This document shows positions 45,580 to 55,858 of a DNA stretch of 64,000 bases, in pieces. Numbering within the stretch: position 1 is the stretch's first letter; each line of letters starts with the position of its first letter. The DNA is taken from NCBI GenBank assembly GCA_963795055.1, contig CAWCGJ010000042.1, positions 219,088 through 283,087 on the forward strand. The letters run 5' to 3'. The DNA is from JASHPR01 sp963795055. GTDB lineage: Bacteria; Actinomycetota; Actinomycetes; Streptosporangiales; Streptosporangiaceae. The notes under the pieces were generated by a model that saw only the letters and a list, made by a program, of their open reading frames with translations, was not told the DNA's origin and did not search any database. The position numbers and the translations under genes were made by a program.

Positions 45580-47391
45580 TCACGAGCCATCTACGTTCGG
45601 CAGGCCGAGGGGACTCGGTGCTGTGAATGCGACGACCAGAGCGGGCTGCCCGTCCAGACGCGTGATCTTGCTGAGGGCGGGTACCAGGGGGGGCTTTAGG
45701 GCCTGCGCGAAAGTAAGCAATTTCCGCAAGTTCGCGGTGCTACCGGCTAGAGTTGCTGAACGGAACGGGATGCCCGGGCTGGCCCCTGCGGACAGGTCGC
45801 CCAATGCTGTAATTTGGATCGGTTGCGCTAGATCCGTGGCCATGCCGTCGAGCAGGAAGTATAGCCGCAAGTCGACCTGGCCAGCGCGAAGTGCCCTTCC
45901 CACCGTAGCCGAGGCCACGACCTGCAAGCTCTCAGCCAGCGTAGGTTCTATACTCCTTCGCTCCTGCTGATCCGCCCTGAGCGCGGACCAATATGCGGCG
46001 GGTCCGTGTGGCGCAGTCTGTCGGATGTCGATCCGCGCTTTCCCGGAGCCGAAGCTCGCGAGCACCGCGGGCGCGTAGACGGAGTCGAGGCGGCTGCCAA
46101 ACTGATTACGGACGGCTGCAGTTGCAACGACGATAGTGGAGCCGAAGAGATTGGCCCCCTTCGACCCCAGGATGAGCACGTCGTAAGCCGGAATCCCCTG
46201 CGCCTTGAGTACCTGGCACATCGAAGGATCACACGAGACCACGTCGGTGCGGCCGACCTGTTGGGCGACCCAGGCTGCTGCCTGGTTGCGAATCGCCTTA
46301 GGGTTATCAGCTGTATTCATCCCACGGGAATGCGTCGGGGTATGCGAGGGATGCTCGAGTACCAGCCACCCTGTGGCCAGGAGAACTGCTCCCGCGACGA
46401 CAAGGGCGCCCACGCGAAGGTGGCGGCGGATTGGCGCCTTCCACATGCTTGGACGGGGGCGGCGCTCTTGCAGGTTCGCAGGAGTCTGTACGACTGGGGT
46501 AGCTCGCTCCTTCGCTGGCGGCATGGCGCTTGCCGACTCTGCGCTCTCGCCCGATTGCGCGGTGAGGCTTCGTTGCGCGATGCGTTCTGCTTCCTTGCGT
46601 CGGGTCTGTTCGCGTTCGCGCGCGTACGTGGCTCGGTCAGCGCGTATTCGTTCGAGTTGGGCGGCTCGGCTGCGCTCGCGTTTGGCTTCTTCGGCTTGCT
46701 CGCGTTCGGCTTGCTCGGTGCGCTCGCGCTCGGCCTGAGCGGCGCGCTCGCGTTCGGCCTGGGCGCCGCGTTCGGCTTCTGCCTTGCGTTCGGCCTCGAT
46801 GGCCTTCAGGCGCTCGGTTTGGGAGGCAAACCCGCGGTCGGCCTCTGCGGCGCGCTCGCGTTCGGCCTGGGCGCCGCGGTCGGCTTCTGAATCGCTCTCG
46901 GCATCTGGGGGGCGCTGCCGTTCTTGTCCGGCCGGACGTGCTCGTTCCTGCCTTGGTTGGGCGGCGCAGTCCGGCTGCAGTTCAACGTTGTTTATGACTG
47001 AACTGGCCAGAGCCCCAGAGGCCGTCAGGCGCGGCTGCGGCGCCGTATCGGACCCTGCATCCTCGTCTGGGGGCTGCCCCGTTGGCGAGCCTGACTGCCG
47101 TGACCGCGTCTTACCGTTCGGCGGTTTCAAGACGCTGGCCGCCCCCAGTAGCAGCTGGCTCCAAGAAGTGGACGACTCCGGACGCGCCGTCTGATCAGGT
47201 AGCTCTGCGTGTACCGGCCGGGCTTCTTGCTCCTGCTCTTGTTTTGCCTGCGCATGCGCAGCACTGACAACTGCCTGCATGCGTTGCAGCAGAGCCTCCG
47301 GCAGCTCCGGTTGGGCAGACTTAGCCGGACCGGCCCCGGTCGCCCCGGGTACACGGCGCTCCAACGGCAGTTGGCGGCTGTCATCTCCCAT
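45580..47391 (-). CDS. Coiled-coil single-pass membrane protein, paralogue B
   Basis: 603 residues from MGDDSRQLPL (47391), intact. Order: ELPEALLQRMQAVVSAAHAQ; low-complexity Pro/Gln part; a charged coiled coil of about 120 residues built on AERERAAQ-type heptads; TM (LRVGALVVAGAVLLATGWLV); outside domain of about 220 residues with VVSCDPSMC, YDVLILGSKGANLFGS, FGSRLDSVYAPAVLASFGS and an end APSPLGLPNVDGS. A cytoplasmic N-terminus is predicted by the charge before the TM. No enzyme motif is seen. It may be an assembly or sensing partner of the adjacent glycosyltransferases (inference from position). Confidence 0.8.
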   Translation of the reverse strand: MGDDSRQLPLERRVPGATGAGPAKSAQPELPEALLQRMQAVVSAAHAQAKQEQEQEARPVHAELPDQTARPESSTSWSQLLLGAASVLKPPNGKTRSRQSGSPTGQPPDEDAGSDTAPQPRLTASGALASSVINNVELQPDCAAQPRQERARPAGQERQRPPDAESDSEADRGAQAERERAAEADRGFASQTERLKAIEAERKAEAERGAQAERERAAQAERERTEQAEREQAEEAKRERSRAAQLERIRADRATYAREREQTRRKEAERIAQRSLTAQSGESAESASAMPPAKERATPVVQTPANLQERRPRPSMWKAPIRRHLRVGALVVAGAVLLATGWLVLEHPSHTPTHSRGMNTADNPKAIRNQAAAWVAQQVGRTDVVSCDPSMCQVLKAQGIPAYDVLILGSKGANLFGSTIVVATAAVRNQFGSRLDSVYAPAVLASFGSGKARIDIRQTAPHGPAAYWSALRADQQERRSIEPTLAESLQVVASATVGRALRAGQVDLRLYFLLDGMATDLAQPIQITALGDLSAGASPGIPFRSATLAGSTANLRKLLTFAQALKPPLVPALSKITRLDGQPALVVAFTAPSPLGLPNVDGS

Positions 47392-47494
47392 GCGGCCATC
47401 CCCCTGGGGCGCGCGCAGGATGACGCGATTCCCCGGAAGACAGGGGAGCACAAGTTGGGCCGCTATTCAAGTGAAATGTCCCATAGTCACGAAG
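47392..47494 (-). promoter_or_regulatory. Conserved leader of paralogue B
   Basis: Same organisation as the leader of paralogue A, with TTCGTGAC near 47493 and CACTTGAA near 47467. Conservation of a non-coding leader in two diverged genes suggests shared regulation. The divergent region up to 47773 should hold the promoter of cassette 1; no clear -10/-35 could be fixed. Confidence 0.6.
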
Positions 47495-47784
47495 AAGTTA
47501 CAGCTGGTTACCAGGCGACTCCACAGATCAGGGCATGCTGCGGGATCGGGTAGGGTAGCCCAGGCTGCGCTGCGCCTTCCCGGTGTAGGGCCGCAGACGG
47601 TTTGACCCAGAAGATTAAGCAAACGTCCGTCATGCAGCCTAATTGAACAGTACTTTTCCTTGGTGGGGGTATTCCTGTCCGGGGGAGCATCGCCACGGCG
47701 TGTGACGGATTTTGTACGGAGAGTGGGCTCCTGGGGGGAGTCGAGGCGCCCCTGGTATGCCCCTGACCTAGGCAGGTGCAGCCT

Positions 47785-49419
47785 ATGGACCACGGCATAA
47801 CGACTCGCCAGACGATGGAGGCTTCCGGCACTTCCTCGCTGGATGCAGCACCCGCGACCCCCGCCGCAGGCGCGCACCGGCAGCCACGGGTGCTCGAGCG
47901 GCATGTTCCCCGCTGGTGGCCGCTAGTCGCGGTCCTTATCGTTCAGACAACCCTCTCGCTCCTGCTCGTCCGCGCTGACACGGCGTTTGAGGATGAGGCC
48001 ACGTACCTGTGGGCCGGGCACCTGGAGTGGGCGCACTGGCTACACGGTGCGCCGCTCCCGCCGTTTCCTGCCTACTTCTCCGGAGCGCCGGTCATCTACC
48101 CCCCGCTAGGGGCACTAGCAGACAGCGTCGGGGGCCTGGCCGGCGCGCGGATCCTGTCTTTGGTCTTCATGCTTGGAGCAACGACGCTGCTGTGGAGCGT
48201 CACCAGCAAGTTGTACGGGCGCACGGCCGCGTTCTTCGCTGCCGCCCTGTTCGCTGTGCTCGGCCCGACGCTGCACCTGGGCGCGTTCGCGACCTACGAC
48301 GCCATGTCCGTGTTCCTTGTTGCGCTTGCAGCCTGGTGCGTAGTCCGCCCGAAGGAAGGGCAGGAGGCAACCGGCTGGATGGTGGCCGGGGCAGTCGCGC
48401 TGGCGCTGGCCAATGCCGCAGCTTATTCGTCTCTTCTGTTCGATCCGGTTGTGCTCCTGGTCGCCCTGTTCACCGCTTTCCCGAAGCCAGGCGGCAAGAT
48501 CGCTGCACGGCGGATCGCCATCCTCGTCATCGTCCTTGCCGTGTTGCTGCTGGCGGGATTGCTGATTGGGGGAAGCTCCTACCTGGGCGGATTTGAGCGC
48601 ACCACGTTGATACGGGTTCCTGGCGCAGGCTCCGCTCTTACCGTGCTAACGGACGCCTGGTCATGGACAGGCATCATCGTCGTCCTGGCCGCATGCGGGT
48701 TCATCGTCAGTTTGGTAGGGCGGCAGGGACGTGCGCAAACTTGGCTCCTGGCGGTTCTGACCATCGCCGCCATCCTGGGCCCGCTCGAGCAGGCGCGCCT
48801 GCACACAGCGACCTCGCTGAACAAGCACGTGGGTCTGGGGGCCTGGTTCGCTGCTATTGCTGCGGGCTATGCCGTGGACAAGTTCATCGCGGCCGCGTCC
48901 TCTGACAGGAAGGCGCGGGTCTTCACCTGCGCGGCTTTCATAGTCGCGCTTATTTTTCCGGTTGCGCTGGGGGCCCGGCAGTCATGGGAGTTCTCCACCG
49001 ACTGGCCTAACGCGACCGCCTTCGTTGCGATCATGCGTCCGCTGGCGGACAACAGCAAGGGACGCATGCTCGTTGAGGACCCGACTATCGCCGAGTACTA
49101 CCTCCCCTCAGGGAGCCAGTGGCAGCGATGGTCAAGCACCCGGAACATCGTCCTGCCGTCGGGTGCCAGCACGGGCGGACCGAGCGCGAAGGCGGGAGTG
49201 GTCGGTGACGGCAACGCAGGTGAATTCGCGGTGTTCATCGAGGAGGGCTACTTCTCCCTGGTCGCGCTGAACTATACGGACACGACAGCCCTGGACCAGC
49301 AGATCACCACTGACCTCGCCCACAACCATCACTACCATCGCATCGCGGTCGTGCCCTACGGCACCGAGGTTCCGCCCATCGGCCTCGGCACGTACATCAT
49401 CTGGCGATACGAGCAGTGA
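47785..49419 (+). CDS. GT-C membrane glycosyltransferase, cassette 1
   Basis: About 544 residues. Start ATG 47785 (MDHGITTRQT) is supported by an upstream AGGTG and by conservation of this start region in cassette 2. About ten TM segments. The first outside loop has the acidic motif DTAFEDEATYLWAGHLEWAH, as in ArnT/PMT-type (GT39/GT83) enzymes that use polyprenyl-phosphate sugars. The C-terminal domain has MLVEDPTIAEYYLP. It overlaps the GT2 gene by GTGA, so they are translated together. Donor and acceptor unknown. Confidence 0.82.
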   Translation: MDHGITTRQTMEASGTSSLDAAPATPAAGAHRQPRVLERHVPRWWPLVAVLIVQTTLSLLLVRADTAFEDEATYLWAGHLEWAHWLHGAPLPPFPAYFSGAPVIYPPLGALADSVGGLAGARILSLVFMLGATTLLWSVTSKLYGRTAAFFAAALFAVLGPTLHLGAFATYDAMSVFLVALAAWCVVRPKEGQEATGWMVAGAVALALANAAAYSSLLFDPVVLLVALFTAFPKPGGKIAARRIAILVIVLAVLLLAGLLIGGSSYLGGFERTTLIRVPGAGSALTVLTDAWSWTGIIVVLAACGFIVSLVGRQGRAQTWLLAVLTIAAILGPLEQARLHTATSLNKHVGLGAWFAAIAAGYAVDKFIAAASSDRKARVFTCAAFIVALIFPVALGARQSWEFSTDWPNATAFVAIMRPLADNSKGRMLVEDPTIAEYYLPSGSQWQRWSSTRNIVLPSGASTGGPSAKAGVVGDGNAGEFAVFIEEGYFSLVALNYTDTTALDQQITTDLAHNHHYHRIAVVPYGTEVPPIGLGTYIIWRYEQ

Positions 49420-50997
49420 GCACCACAGAGCAGACTTCGCTGGAGTCGCCGGCGAGCGCGGCTGCTGTCCCGGAGACGCGACGCGGCCAACCATGCCTGG
49501 TGATTCCCGAGCCTCCCGACGACGAGGAGAAATACTCCTACATCCAGCGGAACCTGCCCTACCTGACGATCATCCTCGTCATCGGCGCGAGCTGCCTGAC
49601 CATCAGTCAGATCCGCTTCGAGACGCATGAACCAGTGCTGCTGCCCTTCATCTTCTTTACCGCCGCCTACGTTATCTACCAGGCGATCAGCCTGCCGGTG
49701 AACTTTGCCGGCCGTGGGTTCGATCTCGCCGCCCACCGGGCGCGCATCCAAGCATGGCACCCGCTCACCTACCCCTGCGTGGACATCTATCTGCCCATCT
49801 GCGGCGAGCCGATCGAATTGCTCCGCAACACCTGGACGGCCGTGTCCGAACTCATCGCGGAGTACGGAGGAGCGGCCCAGGCCTACGTGCTCGACGACGG
49901 ACCGTCCGACGAGGCCCGCCGGATGTCTGAGTCATTTCGGCTTCAGCTACATCCGCCGGCCCGACCTGCCCACCTTCAAGAAGGCCGGCAACCTCCGGTA
50001 CGCCTTCGCGCGCACCAGCGCGGAGTACCTGATGATCCTCGACGCAGACTTCGCCCCGCGCCGCGACTTCCTCGCCGAGACGCTTCCCTACATGGACGAT
50101 CCTGCGATCGCCATCGTCCAAACGCCCCAGTTCTTCAGAACCAGCCCGGCGCAGACCTGGATCGAGAGGGCCGCCGGACCGATCCAGGAAGTTTTCTACC
50201 GGACGGTCCAGGTTGCCCGCGACCGGTTTGACGCAGCCATCTGCTGCGGGACGTCCGCGATCTACCGCCGGGCCGCACTGGAGCCGCAGGGTGGCCCGAC
50301 GCTCATCCCTTACGCCGAGGACGTGCACACCGGACTCGACGTCCGCCGCGCCGGCTGGTCCATGGCCTACCTGCCGATCGTGCTCTCGACCGGGATCTGC
50401 CCCGACAACCTCGACGCGTTCGTTCGCCAGCAGTACCGCTGGTGCTCCGGAAACGTGGGCATCGTGTTCTCCCGTCGGCTGTGGTCGGTGCCGATGAGAA
50501 TCCCGGCCCGGCTGGCTTACATCTCCGGGTTCTTCTACTACGCCTACACCGCCCTGCTGATCTTCTTCGGTCCCATCATCCCCGTCATCATGCTGGCCTT
50601 CCTGCCTGAGCAGATCCGGCTGCGTAACTTCATCATCCTGATCCCGGCCATGCTCAGCGGGTTCGTTCTGTATCCCTTGTGGCATCGCTCCAGGTACGGA
50701 CCATCGGTCTGGCCCCTGGGGATCGCCCGCGGCTGGGCGCACGTCTTCGCGATCTGGGACGGCGTCCGAGGCAAGTCGATGTCCTGGCATCCGACCCGGA
50801 CGCCAGGAAGCTCATTGCGGCGCTTCCGGATCGGGGTTACCTGGTGGAGCGGCGGTATGGCCTCCCTGTGGCTGGTACTGGCCGTCTGGCGCACGGTGAC
50901 CCTAGGCTCTGTGAGGTTCGCAGTCCTGCTGGTCTTCGGCTTGCTTAACCTCGCCATCGTGAGCCGCGTGATCTTCCCCGGAGGCAAGCCGACGTGA
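49416..50997 (+). CDS. GT2 cellulose-synthase-like glycosyltransferase, cassette 1 (one frame break)
   Basis: About 526 residues from GTG 49416. Two N-terminal TM, then a GT-A domain: CVDIYLPICGEPIELL, first Asp in AYVLDDGPSDEA, DxD as ILDADFAPRRDF, catalytic base in PYAEDVHTGLD, acceptor motif QQYRWCSGNVG. Further TM segments at the C-terminus form the export channel in this family. A frame change near 49935 (GFSYIRRPD follows) is probably an error, since the paralogue is intact there. It makes a beta-linked chain from a nucleotide sugar and pushes it out. Confidence 0.85.
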
Positions 50998-51940
50998 GAC
51001 CTCGCATAGTGATGCTTCTGGCCTTCGTGATCGCCGCCGTCGCCGTCGGCTTCACCGGGGCAAAATTCACCTTGCTGCCCAGCGGCCCCCCGGCAGTCCA
51101 CGCCTCGCTCCGGCCAACCGCTGACTCTTACCTGGGCGTCTTCGAGGCCGGGTCGCCTCCTGGCTACGAGCCGATCGCGGAATTCGCCCAGGCCGCGGGC
51201 AGGCAGCCGAACATCGTCGAATATTACAGCGGCTGGGCGGAGCCGTTCCAGACGTCCTACGCGCAGATGATCCGCAAGCATGGTGTCATCCCGTTCGTGC
51301 AGATAGATCCGACTTATGCATCCGTGTCGGGTATCGCGGCAGGTAACTACGATATCTACCTGCGCGTGTACGCCGACAGCGTCCGGGACTTCGGACACCC
51401 CGTGGTCATCGGCTTCGGGCACGAGATGAATGCCACGTGGTATTCGTGGGGCTACGGGAAAACCCCGCCATCGACGTTCATAGCCGCGTGGCAGCACATC
51501 GTGACCTTGTTCCGCGATCAGGGCGCCGACAACGTCACCTGGCTGTGGACACTTCAGGCGGATCAGCCTGGTACCGGGCCAGTCGAGTCCTGGTGGCCCG
51601 GCGCCAGCTACGTCAACTGGATCGGCATCGACGGCTATTACACCCGTCCCTCCGATACCTTCGCAAAGGTCTTCGGCCAGACCATCGACCAGGTTCGGAA
51701 GTTCACCACAAGCCCGTGCTCCTATCCGAGACAGCCGTCGGGCCCGCGGCCGGGCAGGCCCTGAAGATCCCGAACCTGTTCGCGGGGATACACCAGTACA
51801 AGATGCTCGGACTGGTGTGGTTCGACAAGGTGGGTGGCACTATCCTCCACCAGGACTGGCGCATCGAGGGTGATCCAGTGGCTGAATTCTCATTCCGACT
51901 GGGTGTTCGCGACGATCTGGCTTCAGTCCGGCCCGGCTAG
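50994..51940 (+). CDS. GH26-like membrane-anchored glycosidase 1 (one frame break)
   Basis: GTG 50994 overlaps the GT2 stop. N-terminal TM/signal anchor (VMLLAFVIAAVAVGFTGAKF), then a GH26-type barrel: YYSGWAEPFQTS, acid/base Glu in VVIGFGHEMNATWYSWGYG, WIGIDGYY, nucleophile Glu in VLLSETAVGP (read after a frame change near 51710), MLGLVWFD and DWRIEGDP. GH26 members cleave beta-1,4-mannan, some beta-1,3-xylan or mixed glucan. Coupled to a synthase, it probably trims or releases the nascent chain. Confidence 0.82.
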
Positions 51941-52187
51941 GATGTGACTTTTTGCCCATTACGTGGGAAAATAACTTACATCCAAAATATACCCAGAGAG
52001 GCAATGTCACGGACTATGAATCATTCTGCGGGCCCGGGGGGATCTCTCGTGCCTGCCACGCCCCAGATCGCAGACAGGTGCGCTTTATGGACCACGGCAC
52101 AGCGCCAGTTTGGGGGATTTTTGTTCAACGCTGCGGGCAGAAGAAGCTCCCGCTTAAATCGACAGGTCCGGAAGTCCGGGGTTTGTC
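51941..52187. other. Junction between cassettes 1 and 2
   Basis: AT-rich at its start (51950-52020). At 52076-52102, AGGTG, 6 nt and ATGGACCACGGCA repeat the start region of the cassette-1 GT-C gene. From that ATG the frame runs to 52227 without GT-C similarity. Confidence 0.6.
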
Positions 52188-54308
52188 TTGTCCTCGGGCC
52201 AGCGCCCGCGGCCAGGCAAGATCGTAGTGGTCATGGGTGCTGAGAGTTCTGGCATGAACTCGGCGAGACGAGCCACACCTATGAGCACCATCGGACGAGA
52301 CTCGCAGGAACCACTCGTCAGCATGGCGACAGTCTCAGAGTGGCGGCGGCGCCAGAGGGCAGATGCTGCTGCCTCTCCGCCCCCTGAGGCCGGGGAGGAG
52401 GGCCCGAACGGGTTCAACGTGCCCGAGGGTGGGTCGCACGCCAACGGGTTCCAGCTTCCTGAAAGCGCAGGGCACGCGAACGGGTCCGACGCCAATGGCC
52501 AAACGGCTCTGAATGGCTCAACGGACTCGATCGGCCGCAATTTCGCTGAGTCGCAACGAGTCGGTCTCACAGCACTGTTTGGCTTCGCGAGGCTCGAACC
52601 GCACCCTCAGCCACTGCCTTCAGCCAAACCCGGTGTGCCAGAGCCTGAGCGACCAGCGTCACTACATGGTGACGCGATCGGCGACACATTCACCCAGCCA
52701 TTGGCAGTCATAGACCAGCATCAAGTAGTAGATCAGCCCGGGCTCTCAGCGCGCCCCAACACCCCAAACCTCGATCGCGCACCTGCCACTGAGCCACGGG
52801 AGGGTGGGGCCTCCAGGGTTTTCAGTTACATTTATGTACCTGCGCTGTCGCTGTTCGTAATCCTCACCGTACAGGTTGTTCTTTCGTTGAAACTCCTCTG
52901 GAGTAACACCGCATTCAGCGACGAGGCGTTGTACCTATGGGCTGGCCACCTAGAACTCGCGCATTGGTTGCATGGTACACCGATCCCGGCTTTCCCCACA
53001 TACTTCTCGGGTTCGCCTGTCATCTATCCGCCTCTCGGAGCCTTGGCCGACAGTCTGGGCGGCCTTGCCGGAGCGCGACTCCTCTCGCTTTGCTTTATCC
53101 TCGGCGCGACCACACTATTGTGGGCCACGGCATCACGACTATTCGGATATCGTGCAGGGTTCTTCGCCGCAGGACTGTGGGCATTTCTGGGACCTACTCT
53201 GCATCTGAGCGCATTCGCTACGTTTGATGCCATGTCGCTATTCCTTATGGCGCTCTCAGTCTGGTGCATAGTACGAGCCGGACCCCGGCGTGACGCTGCA
53301 ATGTGGATGCTTGCTGCTGCGTGCGCGTTGGCGCTTTCGAACGCCACAGCTTATTCGTCAGCCATTGTCGATCCTATCATCTTCTTGTTTGCTCTCCTGG
53401 TTAACTGGCCCGAGCCAACGCGGAAGCTGGCAGTGATGCGAGCAACATCGCTCGGTGCCTACACAGTGGCCGTGCTAGTCTTGCTGGTTACAGCTGGCGG
53501 AGGCCTATATGTCGCCGGGATCGCCCAGACAGTAATCGATCGTGTGAGCGGCAAGGATGCGGCAGCGGCCGTCCTGCACCAAGGGTTGATATGGGTTGCA
53601 CCAGTTGCGATTCTAGCGGCCATCGGTTTGCTTATCAGTGCGGCATTTGAAAACCAAACCCGCCTTTGGCCTCTTGCTGCACTCGTGAGCGCGGCTCTGC
53701 TGATCACCTTGGAGCAGGCTCGGCTCCAGACCAATACATCACTCGACAAACACGTCGACTTCGGCGCGTGGCTAGGAGCAATCGTCGCAGGTTACGCTGT
53801 CGCCAAGGTACTTAGCTGGCTGTCGCGATCATCGCTGCGTGTACTCGCGACGATCGCCTGTGCGTGCGCACTCGTCGTGCCCGTCCGGCTTGGCCTAGCG
53901 CAGGGCCGGGCAACGTTCGCATCATGGCCGAATGCGGCGGACTTTGTCACGGTGCTTCGACCTCTCGCAGACCGGAGCGCGGGTCCGATGCTAGTTGAGG
54001 ATTCCCCCATAGCGGAATATTACTTGCCTGCCGGCCATGACTGGCAGCGGTGGTCAAATACGTTCAGCCTGATGAGGCTTAACGGCCGTGGAATTGGGCC
54101 AGGTGTGGGCAAACTTTTCCCCGCCGAAACCTATACACGATTGATTAATGTCGATTACTTTACGCTGATAGCTTTGAATTTCCGCAGCTCTTCTCATGGC
54201 ATTGATCAGAAAATCGCCAATAACCTTGAGACTAACAAGCGCTATCGTTTGGCAAAGAGTGTTGTCTACGGCAGTGGCCGGTACCTGATCTGGATTCGTG
54301 TATCGTGA
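52188..54308 (+). CDS. GT-C membrane glycosyltransferase, cassette 2
   Basis: Paralogue of the cassette-1 GT-C with a hydrophilic N-terminal extension of about 210 residues rich in Asn, Gly, Pro. The core is the same: NTAFSDEALYLWAGHLELAH, FSGSPVIYPPLGALADSLGG, GPTLHLSAFATFDAMS, and MLVEDSPIAEYYLPAGHDW. The start is uncertain: 52233, 52281 and 52323 are alternative ATGs, and the conserved start at 52087 would join with one base shift. Overlaps the next gene by GTGA. Visibly AT-richer than cassette 1. Confidence 0.8.
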   Translation: MSSGQRPRPGKIVVVMGAESSGMNSARRATPMSTIGRDSQEPLVSMATVSEWRRRQRADAAASPPPEAGEEGPNGFNVPEGGSHANGFQLPESAGHANGSDANGQTALNGSTDSIGRNFAESQRVGLTALFGFARLEPHPQPLPSAKPGVPEPERPASLHGDAIGDTFTQPLAVIDQHQVVDQPGLSARPNTPNLDRAPATEPREGGASRVFSYIYVPALSLFVILTVQVVLSLKLLWSNTAFSDEALYLWAGHLELAHWLHGTPIPAFPTYFSGSPVIYPPLGALADSLGGLAGARLLSLCFILGATTLLWATASRLFGYRAGFFAAGLWAFLGPTLHLSAFATFDAMSLFLMALSVWCIVRAGPRRDAAMWMLAAACALALSNATAYSSAIVDPIIFLFALLVNWPEPTRKLAVMRATSLGAYTVAVLVLLVTAGGGLYVAGIAQTVIDRVSGKDAAAAVLHQGLIWVAPVAILAAIGLLISAAFENQTRLWPLAALVSAALLITLEQARLQTNTSLDKHVDFGAWLGAIVAGYAVAKVLSWLSRSSLRVLATIACACALVVPVRLGLAQGRATFASWPNAADFVTVLRPLADRSAGPMLVEDSPIAEYYLPAGHDWQRWSNTFSLMRLNGRGIGPGVGKLFPAETYTRLINVDYFTLIALNFRSSSHGIDQKIANNLETNKRYRLAKSVVYGSGRYLIWIRVS

Positions 54309-55858
54309 ACGAACTCGTCGTAAGTGGCCGCCACCGTTGGCGCGGCCCGGTTCTGCCCGCAGCGCCGGACGACGCCGAACGTGCATCGTATGAGTGGCGA
54401 GCTCTGACGTACCTTACAATCGGTTTGTTCATTAGCTCGTTGTGTATCGTACTCGCTCAGGCGCTCATGGAGATCCGCAATGTCACCACCCTACCGATCG
54501 CTGTCGCAATATTCGGGAGTTATACCCTGATTTATCTCATTTATCAAACCTTGAGCCTTCCTGTGAATTTCACCGGCCGTGGCTTCGATATAGCGGCCCA
54601 CAACGCGCTAACGGCATCCTGGCGGCCACGGCATTATCCAAGCGTAGATATCTACCTACCTATTTGCGGCGAACCGATCGCTTTGCTGCGCAATACATGG
54701 ACCGGAGTTTTCGAGCTAATTGACGCCTACCCTGGTTCGGCACGAGCATTCGTGCTTGATGATGGCGATAGCAACGAAGCTCTGGAAATTGCACCATCGT
54801 TCGGGTTTAACTATATCCGCAGGTCGCAACATCTGCATAAGAAAGCCGGAAATCTCAATTACGCATTCAGGCTGACTCGCGGTGAGCACGTTGTAATCTT
54901 TGACGCTGATTTTCGGCCACGTCGTGATTTTTTGGCAGAAACGCTTCCATATATGGACGATCCTACAGTGGGGATCGTGCAGACTCCGCAGTTTTTCCGA
55001 GTCAGTATTCGCCAGACATGGATTGAACGAGCCGCGGGTGCCACTTTGGAGGTGTTCTATCGCGCTGTCCAGGTGTGCCGCGATCGCTTCGGATCGGCGC
55101 TATGCGTTGGCTCTAATGCCGTATACAGGCGAGCTGCGCTCGAGCCCAACGGGGGCTTCACACTGATCCCTTACGCGGAGGACTCCCACACCGGACTTGA
55201 CGCTCGCCGTTATGGTTACCAGCTAAAGTATATCCCAGTGCCACTAGCGACTGGAATCTGTCCCTCCACAATAGACGCCTTCATGCGCCAGCAGTACAGG
55301 TGGTGCTGCGGCGCCACATCGCTGGTTTGGACGCGGCATATGTGGTCAGTACCTATGCCATGGAAATCCAGGCTACCCTACGTTGCAGGCTGGCTTTGGA
55401 ACCTCACTACAGCTCTACGTACCTTGATTCTTCCGCTTATTCCGATTACATTGTTGGCATTCGTTCCCACGGAAATTCAATTGCGCAATGTACTGCTACT
55501 AATTCCCGCGATAATTACCGGAACTGTGCTCTATCCGCTATGGCACAATGCTCCTTATTCACCACGGATCTGGCCACTTTCCCTTGCGGTTGGATGGGCA
55601 CAGGTTCTCGCGCTGTGGGACTTCTCGCGTGGCAAGGTGATGTCCTGGCAGCCAACACGCGGGCCCGGCGACGCAACGCGTCGGTTCTGGTGGGGCGTTA
55701 CTTTGTGGAACGGCACACTAGCTCTTACATGGCTTGGGCTCGCCTTCTGGCGCATCGAGCAGACCGGGTCAGTTAGGTTCGGTGTCGTGGCTGTATTTGG
55801 CGTTCTCAACGCGCTTATAGTCGCCCGGTTGATCTTTCCTGGGAGGAATGTCACATGA
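54305..55858 (+). CDS. GT2 cellulose-synthase-like glycosyltransferase, cassette 2
   Basis: 517 residues, intact, from GTG 54305. Motifs: SVDIYLPICGEPIALL, FVLDDGDSNEAL, IFDADFRPRRDF, PYAEDSHTGLD and QQYRWCCGATS. The substrate-side residues match the cassette-1 enzyme closely, so both probably polymerise the same type of sugar. Codon use has many A/T third positions (the 60 bases at 54481-54540 include only 28 G+C). ATGA overlap with the GH26 gene. Confidence 0.9.
   Translation: MNELVVSGRHRWRGPVLPAAPDDAERASYEWRALTYLTIGLFISSLCIVLAQALMEIRNVTTLPIAVAIFGSYTLIYLIYQTLSLPVNFTGRGFDIAAHNALTASWRPRHYPSVDIYLPICGEPIALLRNTWTGVFELIDAYPGSARAFVLDDGDSNEALEIAPSFGFNYIRRSQHLHKKAGNLNYAFRLTRGEHVVIFDADFRPRRDFLAETLPYMDDPTVGIVQTPQFFRVSIRQTWIERAAGATLEVFYRAVQVCRDRFGSALCVGSNAVYRRAALEPNGGFTLIPYAEDSHTGLDARRYGYQLKYIPVPLATGICPSTIDAFMRQQYRWCCGATSLVWTRHMWSVPMPWKSRLPYVAGWLWNLTTALRTLILPLIPITLLAFVPTEIQLRNVLLLIPAIITGTVLYPLWHNAPYSPRIWPLSLAVGWAQVLALWDFSRGKVMSWQPTRGPGDATRRFWWGVTLWNGTLALTWLGLAFWRIEQTGSVRFGVVAVFGVLNALIVARLIFPGRNVT

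Noticed and set aside
49416..50997. Programmed frameshift in the cassette-1 GT2 gene
   Set aside because: The paralogue in cassette 2 is continuous at this point and no slippery heptamer or downstream structure was evident.
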